A DNA stretch of 64,000 nucleotides, taken from assembly GCA_017983795.1 (NCBI GenBank), contig JAGOAS010000001.1:248001-312000 (forward strand). Reading direction: 5' to 3'. The notes beneath the pieces were generated by a model. The model had not been told where the DNA came from and ran no database searches. It was given only the letters and a program-made list of their open reading frames with translations. The position numbers and the translations under genes are program-made. Shown piece after piece: positions 35,918 through 44,322 of the stretch; the first letter of the stretch is position 1, and every line of letters starts with the position of its first letter. The DNA is from Piscinibacter sp. Lineage in GTDB: Bacteria > Pseudomonadota > Gammaproteobacteria > Burkholderiales > Burkholderiaceae_C.

Positions 35918-38545
35918 CTAGGCAAGCTTCTTCTGCCTGTCTCGCAGCGAGGCAGTCCAGTCCTTCAGCGCCTGTATGTCCTGAAAGAGCTCCGTCGGTG
36001 CTGGGGGAGCAGCATTTCGGCCACTCGACGGATCGTGAGCATCGACAACGTCGCAGCACTTCTTGAAGCCTGCGGCGTATGCATCGCAATCCGCGTCTGT
36101 CAGAACACTAACCTTCTTGAGGTCCTTCGTGTTGATGTAGTCACGATGGCGCATGACGACATGCGAGAAGGCGACTTCCTCAAGGCCACGTTCCCACGAA
36201 GCCCGCAGTTGGTCATAGATCCGGGCCGCTTCCGTCTCGTACTCGGCCTCTTGGTTGTTGTCGTAGCACGCCTTCGCCGCCCGAGCTGCTTTTTCTAGCC
36301 TGTCGATTCGATCTTCGACTCGCTGTCCCTTCCAGGGCAGACCGTCGCTCACCAAACCGGCGCCTGCCGCTCCTCGCCTCACAGTTGTCATGCGCGTTGG
36401 CAGTCGCTTGCCAGCAGAGAGGTCTACAAGATCATTGACAAAGACCAGGTCGTGCGTGAACACGATCACCTGGCGCCGTGCCGCCTCAGCCACCAGCCGC
36501 TCGGCAACCTTCTTTCGCCACCGATGGTCCAGCGAGGAAACCGGATCGTCAAAGACCAGCGCAGACTGATGCGCCGCAGTCGCAAGCTCCGTCATGAAGG
36601 CAGCCAGTGCGACACAGGTTCGCTCTCCTTCGCTCAGTACGTCGTGCACCTTGGCTTCCGGCTTCGCGAACAGCCGCACCTGATACTGCGGCGATCCGTA
36701 CTTGCCTCCAGATCGCACGATCTCCACGCGCACCTTCTCGGCTGCGAGTCTGACGATCTCCTCCTGGAAGCGATCCCGCATCTTTGGGGTGATGACCGTA
36801 TCGGCGATGTCGTTGCCAATCTTGGTGATGGCGTTTGTGGTGGTATCGCTGGCGCAGGCGGCAAGAAATCGAATCGTGCCAAGCCGTTGGATCTCTTCCA
36901 GTACGGCTGGCAAAGCGCCGGCGAGCTGCGAGCGGTCCTGAAGTTCTGCCAGTTCCGCCTCAAGCTTCTTGCGCTCGTCGGCGCCTGCTGACCGGCGCAG
37001 CTCGTCGGCGTACTTCCGCACCGCGATTTCGCGCTCGATCAGCGCGGTCAACGGGGGCTCGACATACTGAGGGAGAACTACTTCCTCCCGAAGACGGATG
37101 GACCGGAGCAGTACGTGGCGACGAACGCGAGCGCTGGCGATGAAGCGGCGGGTTCGATGCTCAAGCTCGGCGTCCTGCAGGGCGATTTCGTCGAGCGCTG
37201 CCTTGAGTTCCCGCGTTCGCATAACGGTGGAAGAAAGGGAGGCAATGGCGGAGGCAGCCGCCCGCTCAGCCCGCTCCGCTTGAACGGCTGTGTCTTGCTG
37301 AATGAACTGTTCGAAGCGTGCCATCCGCTCCACGGCTTCTTCTTGAAGCGGCTGCAGGCAAAGCACACAGTGCACATCTCCAGAGATCGGCGGGAACTGT
37401 TGTCCGGGATAAGCTGCCTCGAGCGAATAGCGTCGGGCCGATTCCCAGAGCGCTCGCCACACGTCACCGCCAACGGCAGCAACTGCTTCACCACCGAAAG
37501 CCCTTTCGCCGGCAAGTCGCGCCGCCTCGCGTTTGGCGCGTGCTTCGTTCGCCGACTTACCTGCGGACAGCAGCACCTCATCGGTGCTGCCAGCATCAGC
37601 CGCCTGTACCGCCGCGATGACCCGCTTGATGTTGTCAGCCCTGAGTGTCTGTTCGGCTGCAGCCTTTGCCGGATTCTTCGAAAGGTCATCTCTCAGGCGC
37701 TCGAGTCGGACAGACTCTTCTGGAGAGAGTGTCGCCGCTGCCTCAACTTTCTTTCGATCAGTATCTGCCGTCAGGCCGGCAAGCGCCCTTCCGATCGCAG
37801 TTGTAGGCCTCCATGGTGGCGCGGCAAAGAGAGGGCTCCGCGCCTTCTCAAGCTGCTTCTGCTCTGCTGCAAGCGCGTCCTTGACGACTTGGCAGGCACT
37901 CGCCAACTCGTCAGGGACGTCAAGCCCAAACGGCCGAAATGCAACCTCGTTCTTGTCCTTGAGGTGCACCGACGCGCATTCGCTGTCGAAGACGCAGATC
38001 GCCGACAGCCGAGGATGTGGTTGGGGGCCGTCTTGCCAACGCTCCACTGGCTGCCCTACGCCACCCACTTCATAGGCGATGCTGGCGCTTGCGACTTTCG
38101 GCGCGTGGTCGTCATAGACATTTGCCTCGATCTTGCCGGCGTGACGTGCCCGGCAGGCGCGCTTCAGTATTCGCGCGTACCCGGACTTGCCTGCACCGTT
38201 GTCTCCATAGATGACGGTCAGACCCGTTGGTTCGAAGGCGAGTGTCTGGCCAAGCGCGAGATTGTTCGCGCCGCTGACATCGGCGATCGAAGTCAGCGTG
38301 ACTGCCGCGCCTTGATCAGGGTTAGCGGGGAGGTGTGCCTTCTCCAGAGGAACAGCTTTCAGGTTCTCGACCTTCGCACCGCGGCCAGCCTTGCAGAGTT
38401 GAATCAACTCGTTGAAGTCGTCCTTATCCAGCCTGCCATTTGCAATGATGCGACGCAGCGCATCGCGCTGCCAGGTTGGCCGATCGACCGACCATTCGAG
38501 GATCGCTTCAAGGACAGTCTTCTGAGCCACGAGCGGCTTATTCAT
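35918..38545 (-). CDS. ABC-type ATPase with CxxC hook, RloC/PrrC-like, linked to type I R-M
   Basis: An 875-residue SMC/Rad50-like ATPase. Walker A is YGDNGAGKSGYARILKRA (about 113-130). Two coiled-coil arms surround a hook-like CVLC motif (about 391-394), the signature LSEGER is near 636, and Walker B LVFDDPVSSLDH is near 665, followed by FTHDL. The last about 150 residues (ASWERGLEEVAFSHVVMRHR) form a C-terminal domain where RloC and PrrC carry their anticodon nuclease; I see Arg, Glu and His residues but cannot assign the triad. RloC has the same zinc-hook layout, and both it and PrrC are guards of type I R-M. It lies downstream of hsdS on the same strand. Confidence 0.78.
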   Translation of the reverse strand: MNKPLVAQKTVLEAILEWSVDRPTWQRDALRRIIANGRLDKDDFNELIQLCKAGRGAKVENLKAVPLEKAHLPANPDQGAAVTLTSIADVSGANNLALGQTLAFEPTGLTVIYGDNGAGKSGYARILKRACRARHAGKIEANVYDDHAPKVASASIAYEVGGVGQPVERWQDGPQPHPRLSAICVFDSECASVHLKDKNEVAFRPFGLDVPDELASACQVVKDALAAEQKQLEKARSPLFAAPPWRPTTAIGRALAGLTADTDRKKVEAAATLSPEESVRLERLRDDLSKNPAKAAAEQTLRADNIKRVIAAVQAADAGSTDEVLLSAGKSANEARAKREAARLAGERAFGGEAVAAVGGDVWRALWESARRYSLEAAYPGQQFPPISGDVHCVLCLQPLQEEAVERMARFEQFIQQDTAVQAERAERAAASAIASLSSTVMRTRELKAALDEIALQDAELEHRTRRFIASARVRRHVLLRSIRLREEVVLPQYVEPPLTALIEREIAVRKYADELRRSAGADERKKLEAELAELQDRSQLAGALPAVLEEIQRLGTIRFLAACASDTTTNAITKIGNDIADTVITPKMRDRFQEEIVRLAAEKVRVEIVRSGGKYGSPQYQVRLFAKPEAKVHDVLSEGERTCVALAAFMTELATAAHQSALVFDDPVSSLDHRWRKKVAERLVAEAARRQVIVFTHDLVFVNDLVDLSAGKRLPTRMTTVRRGAAGAGLVSDGLPWKGQRVEDRIDRLEKAARAAKACYDNNQEAEYETEAARIYDQLRASWERGLEEVAFSHVVMRHRDYINTKDLKKVSVLTDADCDAYAAGFKKCCDVVDAHDPSSGRNAAPPAPTELFQDIQALKDWTASLRDRQKKLA

Positions 38546-38796
38546 CTTGCCCTACCTTCACCGGCGGTCACCATGCCGAGTTGCGCCGCCAGTATTGACG
38601 GACCATGGCTGGGCGCGTCCACCAACGGCTTCGCCCGCCCTCGACCTTGCACCCATGGAAAGGCGCCGAAGAAGCCGATGGCGCCTGTACCTCAAAGATG
38701 CTTCAGGCCGAAGCATTGCGCGCTCGATACTTAGTAGGACCATGGATAGCAAGCACAGAGAGTCAGGATGTCGGAACCGTTGGCGATCAACTTCAC
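38546..38796. other. Intergenic region between hsdS and the RloC-like gene
   Basis: About 250 bp without a convincing gene. Minus-strand frames are extensions of shadows. It probably contains the promoter of the ATPase-NYN-NACHT group; no specific element identified. Confidence 0.4.
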
Positions 38797-39954
38797 CTAA
38801 CGCCCTTCGGAGAAGATCCGCTCCAGCGTTGCCGGGATCAGCGCGGCATTCGCGAGTCGGATCTCGGCGTGCCTCGCCTTGAAGGCTTGCGTACACCGAA
38901 ACAGCTCTCTGATCTTTAGTTGCACCGCCCGGAACGGCACAGGTATTTCGTAGCGTAGGAAGGCCGAAGGCTGTAGCCGGCGGCGGCGGACGTTTGTGCC
39001 ACCGCTCAGCTCTGCGAGCGCCGGCCAGACTTCCGGCGTTCGAAAGTAGATGTCCAATACCTCGGGCAAGACCTTGTCGGTATTGACGCCGAACACCGGG
39101 AACTCTGGAGATACGACCATTCCGTCGCACGCAGCCGGAACGACGCCGAGCGCGCCTTCCCAGGCCATGAGCTTGGGATACGTGAAATCTCCGGCACGAA
39201 CTGTCGAGAGGCGCTTGTATGCGAACTCGCTACCAGTCTTGACGGCACTTGGAAACACGCCTCGTCCGAACGAGTAAACGCCAGCGAAGCGGTACTGCGC
39301 CGTTCTGTCGACCGATACATCAGGCGCGCGTTGCTGCACAAGCTCGGACACCGGCCGTTTGATGGGCTGCTCTCCTGGGGGATGGAAGATGTACGCTCTG
39401 ACGAGCCGTTCGGCATCACGCTCGACGGCATCCAGATGCGCTTCAACTTCCCGCGTTCTCTCGACCAGCGCGTCGAGACGGGCGACGATGGCTTGCTGCT
39501 CGGCAAGGGGTGGTAAGGGAACGCGAATCTGCCCCAATTTCTCGATCCCCAGAGTGCGGTTTCGCCCGGCGCCTCCAGGCGACGCTTGCAGAACTTGCGC
39601 GCGTCCTTCCGGCGATGCGGTCAGGTATAGCTTGAGGTAGGTCGCGTTGGCTCTGTCGCTATCAGCGACGCAGGTGATGAAACGATGCGATCCGAACCGT
39701 CCGGCATCGGCAGGCGACGCCACTGCGATTGCCCCCTCCCACGCGAACACGTTCGAGAACACCAAATCGCCGGGCTCGATTTGAAACAGGCGCTTGGTGC
39801 CGACCTCACTCCCGGAAAGCGGCGGCTTGTGAAACGTTCCCTTGCTGAAGGAGCGGATGCCGAGCTCGGGATACGCCTGGTCGTGTCGAATCTCGACCGG
39901 CCTACGAACGATGGGCGCAATGTCCGCGAGGGCAACTTTGGGCCATGCCTTCAT
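38797..39954 (-). CDS. hsdS: Type I restriction-modification specificity subunit
   Basis: A 385-residue HsdS. Two target-recognition domains are separated by a long central helix that follows the first conserved region (IEKLGQIRVPLPPLAEQQAIVARLDALVERTREVEA, beginning near residue 134), with a second helical region at the C-terminus (IPVPFRAVQLKIRELFRCTQ). Each recognition domain reads half of a bipartite DNA target. The second conserved region lacks the usual PPLxEQ form (PFRAVQLKI). The ATG overlaps the hsdM stop (ATGA). Confidence 0.92.
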   Translation of the reverse strand: MKAWPKVALADIAPIVRRPVEIRHDQAYPELGIRSFSKGTFHKPPLSGSEVGTKRLFQIEPGDLVFSNVFAWEGAIAVASPADAGRFGSHRFITCVADSDRANATYLKLYLTASPEGRAQVLQASPGGAGRNRTLGIEKLGQIRVPLPPLAEQQAIVARLDALVERTREVEAHLDAVERDAERLVRAYIFHPPGEQPIKRPVSELVQQRAPDVSVDRTAQYRFAGVYSFGRGVFPSAVKTGSEFAYKRLSTVRAGDFTYPKLMAWEGALGVVPAACDGMVVSPEFPVFGVNTDKVLPEVLDIYFRTPEVWPALAELSGGTNVRRRRLQPSAFLRYEIPVPFRAVQLKIRELFRCTQAFKARHAEIRLANAALIPATLERIFSEGR

Positions 39955-41813
39955 TCTTCGTCCACTTCACTGACCAGCGCCTCGATCTCACCCAGCAGCC
40001 GCATCACCTCAGCCTCGTGGCTGCGCATCGAGGCGATAAGGTCCTTCGGGTCGGCGTGCTCCAGTCCCGCGCGGGCGTGCGGGTTCTTGAGGTCCAGGTT
40101 GTAGATGGGCCAGTACAGGGCATCGCCCTCGGCCTGGGCCGCCTTGGCGGCCTGCTGGTGAGCCTGCTGTTCGGCCTTGAGCGCACGCAGCCTGTCCTGC
40201 AGCGCGGCCTTGTCGCCGTTGGCCGCAGCCTGTACGGTCTGCTCCAGTTCGCGGATGGGCTTGCTCAACGCGAGCGCCGCGTTGCGTTCGGCCTCGGCCA
40301 GCTGCCAGTGGGGCGTGGCGGCTTCCATGGCGGCAGCGCGCCTGGCGGCGAAGTCCACCTGCCAGGCCTGCGATCCCTCCTCGCGGGCATTCCACCAGGC
40401 CAAAGCCGGCGCGAGCTCCTCGAACTGCAGCGGCGCGGTCTTGCTGTATTTCTTGCGCCCTTCGGGCAAGGGAAGCTCGTAGTACCAGATAGTGTCGGTC
40501 GGGCCGCCGCGCTCGAAGAACAGCAGGTTGGCGGGAATGTCGGTGTAGGGCGCGAACACGCCTTGCGGCAGACGGACAATGGTGTGCAGGCGGAACTCCT
40601 TGAGCAGTTCCTCCTTGATGACGGCGCTGATGCCATCGCCGAACAAGGTGCCGTTGGGCACCACCACGGCGGCGCGTCCGTTGCGCACAGCGGGTTTGCC
40701 GCCTGGTACAGGCGCGCCTGCCACGCGCAGCTTGCGCATGATGTACTGCAAGAAGAGCAGCGCCGTTTCCGCCGTCTGCATGTTGGGAGGGAAGTTGGCC
40801 TTGATGCCGACCTCTTCCTCGCCGCCGAAGGGCGGGTTGGTGAGGATCACGTCCACGCGTTCGCTGTGGCCGATCTCGTTGACGCGGCGGTCCAGCGTGT
40901 TGCCGTAGGCGATCTGCGGGGCTTCCAGGCCGTGCAGCAGCAGGTTCATCTGCGCCAGCATGTAGGGCAGCGGCTTGGCTTCCTGGCCGTAGAGCGTGTC
41001 GCGCTGCAGGGTGCGGCGTTGTTCGGGCGTGGTCACTTGCGGAGCGATGTGGTCGTAGGCCTCCACCAGGAATCCGCCGGTGCCGCAGGCGGGGTCGAGC
41101 ACGGTCTCGCCCATGCGCGGGTCGGTCACCTGCACCATGAAGCGCACCACCGGGCGCGGGGTGTAGAACTCGCCCGAGTCGCCCGCGGCGTCGCGCATCT
41201 CGCGCAGCATCGACTCATACAGGTGTGAGAGGGTATGGATCTCCTCGCTGCTGCTGAAGTGGATGCCGTTGATTTTGTTGACGATGTCGCGCAGCAGGTA
41301 ACCGCTGACCATGCGGTTCTGCACGCCCTTGAACACGTTGGCGATGACTTCGCGCTGGCTGCCCTTCTCGCCGCTGCCGGCCAAGGCGCGCAGGTAGGCG
41401 AACAGCCCCGCGCCGCGCGAGCCATCGGCACGGTGGGTTTCATCCTGATTGATGAAGGCCAGCAGTTCGTCGCCGGTCAGGCCGTCCTCGCGCGCGGCCC
41501 AGTCGCGCCAGCGGTACGGGGCCTCGATGATGGGCTGGTAGCGCTTGCCGTCGAGTTCGGCCTCCTGCTCGTGGACGGCTTCGAGGTCGTCAAGGAACTT
41601 GAGGAACATCACCCAGGTGAGCAGCGGCAGGCGATCCACGTCGCCGTTGAGCCCCTTGTCCTTGCGCAGTATCTGGCGGGCGGTGCCGATCAGCGCCGAC
41701 AGGTTCTCGCGGGTGGTGAGTGGCGCCTTGGCCTTTCGCGCAGCGCGGGGCTTGCTCTCGACAGAGGCGTCGGCGGTGGTTTCATTGGCCGCTGGACGTT
41801 TGGAACGGGGCAT
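39951..41813 (-). CDS. hsdM: Type I restriction-modification DNA methyltransferase subunit
   Basis: A 620-residue N6-adenine methyltransferase. The HsdM N-terminal helical domain (LIGTARQILRKDKGLNG, LPLLTWVMFLKFLDDLEA) precedes the SAM motif DPACGTGGFLVEAYDH (240-255) and the catalytic NPPFGG (326-331). The C-terminal about 150 residues are coiled and contact HsdS. It protects host DNA and provides the methylase core of the R2M2S complex. Starts 15 bp after hsdR and overlaps hsdS. Confidence 0.95.
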   Translation of the reverse strand: MPRSKRPAANETTADASVESKPRAARKAKAPLTTRENLSALIGTARQILRKDKGLNGDVDRLPLLTWVMFLKFLDDLEAVHEQEAELDGKRYQPIIEAPYRWRDWAAREDGLTGDELLAFINQDETHRADGSRGAGLFAYLRALAGSGEKGSQREVIANVFKGVQNRMVSGYLLRDIVNKINGIHFSSSEEIHTLSHLYESMLREMRDAAGDSGEFYTPRPVVRFMVQVTDPRMGETVLDPACGTGGFLVEAYDHIAPQVTTPEQRRTLQRDTLYGQEAKPLPYMLAQMNLLLHGLEAPQIAYGNTLDRRVNEIGHSERVDVILTNPPFGGEEEVGIKANFPPNMQTAETALLFLQYIMRKLRVAGAPVPGGKPAVRNGRAAVVVPNGTLFGDGISAVIKEELLKEFRLHTIVRLPQGVFAPYTDIPANLLFFERGGPTDTIWYYELPLPEGRKKYSKTAPLQFEELAPALAWWNAREEGSQAWQVDFAARRAAAMEAATPHWQLAEAERNAALALSKPIRELEQTVQAAANGDKAALQDRLRALKAEQQAHQQAAKAAQAEGDALYWPIYNLDLKNPHARAGLEHADPKDLIASMRSHEAEVMRLLGEIEALVSEVDEE

Positions 41814-41828
41814 CGGTTCGGGTTCTCG

Positions 41829-44228
41829 TTATTGGTAGAGCGCGGTCTGCAGGCGAGAGATGGCGTCCTTCATGCCGCGCACGCCCCCGAAGTGGCGGGT
41901 GGCGATCTCGGCGGGGCTGCCGTAGCGGTCGAAGGGCTGGACCTTCATCAGTTCGGATAGCGCGCTGAACTGCAGGATGCCGCGCTCAACGTAGCGTTCG
42001 AGGAGCAGCGAAAGGATCTCGCGCGCGGTGTCGCCGTACTGGCCGAACAGATCCTGCGCCCGCGGACGGGCCGCTTCGGCGCGCTGACGACGCGTAAGCA
42101 GCGGCGCGTTCCAGGCCAGATGGCACAGCAGGTCGAAAGGATCCGCATCCGGCTGGTCGCTGCTGGCGGCCAGCTCCTCGAAACTGATACCGCGCTCAGT
42201 CAGTTCACGCAGCACTTCGCTGCGCGTATCCGGATCGGCCCAGGCCGATTGCAGGGCCTCGCGGGTTGGGTAAAGGGTGCGCACGGCACGACCGGAGTAC
42301 TCGGTGTACTTCACTACCTGCAGCTTCTTGCCGTCGGTATCAAGGTCGTACACCAGGTGGCCAATGACCTCGACTTCGCCGCCGTCGATGTAAAACTTGC
42401 GCGGTTCGGGCAGTGGCTCGTTGATGAGGATGCCGGTGTCCGGGCCGAGCTGCTCTTCGAGCACCTCGTACTCCACTGGCTGTGCCTCTAGCGGCGTTTG
42501 GGGCTCGATCTCCGTGACACTCACCTGCTCGCCCGACTCGTCGACCGTCACCTCTTCGATGCTTGCCGGCTCTCCATCGAAGTCCGGATCAGCAAAGTGG
42601 CGGGTGGCCGTACCGGTGAAGTCGATGATGTTGAAGTACTCCTTGCCGTAGTCGACCTTGAGCCGCGTGCCGCGACCGACGATCTGCTTGAACTCGGATC
42701 GCGAGCCGACGACGCGGGCCAGCACCACGTTCTTGACCATCTCGGCATCGACGCCGGTGGTCAGCAGCTGGGATGTGGTGAGGATGACAGGCGCCGGCTT
42801 GTCGACGTCCTGGAAATGCGCCAGATGAGTCAGGCCGATGGCGCCCTCGTCGGCGGTGACGCGGCAGACGTAGTCCGGGTACTGCTTCACCAAATCGCTG
42901 TTGAGGTTGACCAGCTCCTGCCGCATCTCCGCGGCGTGTTCCTGGTCGACGCAGAACACAAGCGTCTTGGCGAAGCGGTCGGTGCCTCTAAGGAAGTCGG
43001 CCAAGTGCCGGGCCATCGCCCGCGTTCGGGCGCGCAGCGCCACGACACGTTCGAAGTCCTTGGTCTGATACTCGTCGTCGGGCACCTCGCGGCCGTAGCG
43101 GTCTAGTTCGTCCTTGCTTGGCCGCCAACCTGCGGCATCGACGGTGGTGATCACGCGATGCACCCGGTACGGCGCGAGAAAGCCGTCCTCGATGCCCTGG
43201 CGCAGGCTGTAGGTGTAGACCGGGTTGCCGAAGTACTCGTAGCTGTCGCGCGACTCCTCGCGCAGCGGCGTCGCCGTCATGCCGAACTGCACCGCAGGCG
43301 CGAAGTAGTCCAGCACGGCGCGCCACGCGCTCTCGTCGCGACTTGAGCCTCGATGGCACTCGTCGATGATGATCAGGTCGAAGAAGTCAGGTCGGTACTG
43401 CCGAAAGACGTCGGTGCTGGCGGTGCTCAAGGCCTGATAGATGCCGAAGTACATGTCCCTGCTCTGGCTGACATCGCCGCCGGCGATCTTGTGCCGGGCA
43501 TCGCCGAAGGGCGCGAACATCTTGGCCATCGGGTCGTCGACCAGGATGTTGCGGTCGGCCAAGAATAGGATCTTCGGTCGACGGTATTCGCCGGTACGGT
43601 TCCAGCGGCTGCTCCATAGCTTCCAGCAAATCTGGAACGCGACGCAGGTCTTGCCGGTGCCCGTGGCCAGGGTGGCGAGGATGCGCTTCTGCCCGAGCAG
43701 GATCGCCTCGATCACGCGTTGAATGGCGATCTGCTGGTAGTAGCGCGGCACCTTGCCAGACACCAAGTTGAACGGCGCCAGCAGGTGTGACGCAGCTTCC
43801 TGGGGAAGCTGTGCCGCAGCGGTCAGGCGGGCGAACAGTTCGTCGGGTGTCGCGTAGCGGCCGACCTCGCGCTCGGTGCCAGCGGTGTAGTCGACCTCGA
43901 TGATGCGGTGGCCGTTGGTCGCATAGGCGAACTTGAGCCCCAGGATCTCCGCGTACTCGCGGGCCTGCTGCACGCCGGTCTCGGCGGGCAGGCCGATCTC
44001 CTTGGCTTCGACGACGGCCAGGGGGTAGTCCCGGCGGTAGAAAAGCAGATAGTCGGCACGCTTCTGCTTGCCACGACGTACCTTCCCGCCCGCGACGATG
44101 ATGCGGCCATTGGTGAAGCTGCGCTGTTCACCGATGACGTGTGGTGCCGCGCCCCATCCTGCCTCGACTAGCCGGGGCGTGACGAACTCGCGGCAAGTGT
44201 CCGCCTCTGTGATCACGCCTGCTCCCAT
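41829..44228 (-). CDS. hsdR: Type I restriction endonuclease subunit R
   Basis: A 799-residue HsdR of the shorter class. The N-terminal PD-(D/E)xK nuclease is formed by ADYLLFYRRDYPLAVVEAKE (D59, E74, K76). The SF2 motor has motif I ATGTGKT (K193), motif II DECHRG (D289-H292), TATPLR and, later, QIVGRGTRL (motif VI), followed by a helical C-terminal domain for HsdM contact. It translocates and cuts unmodified DNA. It is first of the hsdRMS operon, about 95 bp downstream of the RecD2-like gene on the same strand. Confidence 0.95.
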   Translation of the reverse strand: MGAGVITEADTCREFVTPRLVEAGWGAAPHVIGEQRSFTNGRIIVAGGKVRRGKQKRADYLLFYRRDYPLAVVEAKEIGLPAETGVQQAREYAEILGLKFAYATNGHRIIEVDYTAGTEREVGRYATPDELFARLTAAAQLPQEAASHLLAPFNLVSGKVPRYYQQIAIQRVIEAILLGQKRILATLATGTGKTCVAFQICWKLWSSRWNRTGEYRRPKILFLADRNILVDDPMAKMFAPFGDARHKIAGGDVSQSRDMYFGIYQALSTASTDVFRQYRPDFFDLIIIDECHRGSSRDESAWRAVLDYFAPAVQFGMTATPLREESRDSYEYFGNPVYTYSLRQGIEDGFLAPYRVHRVITTVDAAGWRPSKDELDRYGREVPDDEYQTKDFERVVALRARTRAMARHLADFLRGTDRFAKTLVFCVDQEHAAEMRQELVNLNSDLVKQYPDYVCRVTADEGAIGLTHLAHFQDVDKPAPVILTTSQLLTTGVDAEMVKNVVLARVVGSRSEFKQIVGRGTRLKVDYGKEYFNIIDFTGTATRHFADPDFDGEPASIEEVTVDESGEQVSVTEIEPQTPLEAQPVEYEVLEEQLGPDTGILINEPLPEPRKFYIDGGEVEVIGHLVYDLDTDGKKLQVVKYTEYSGRAVRTLYPTREALQSAWADPDTRSEVLRELTERGISFEELAASSDQPDADPFDLLCHLAWNAPLLTRRQRAEAARPRAQDLFGQYGDTAREILSLLLERYVERGILQFSALSELMKVQPFDRYGSPAEIATRHFGGVRGMKDAISRLQTALYQ

Positions 44229-44322
44229 CGCCTCTCCCGTTATCCCCGGTTGTCAAGATGCCTAACGACGGGGCACTTCCGCAATGCTATCAATGCAGGC
44301 CAAGATTCGGTTCGAGCGCTTT

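Noticed and set aside
39945-41228. 427-residue plus-strand frame over hsdM
   Set aside because: Antisense shadow of the methyltransferase gene; no motifs and no start signal.
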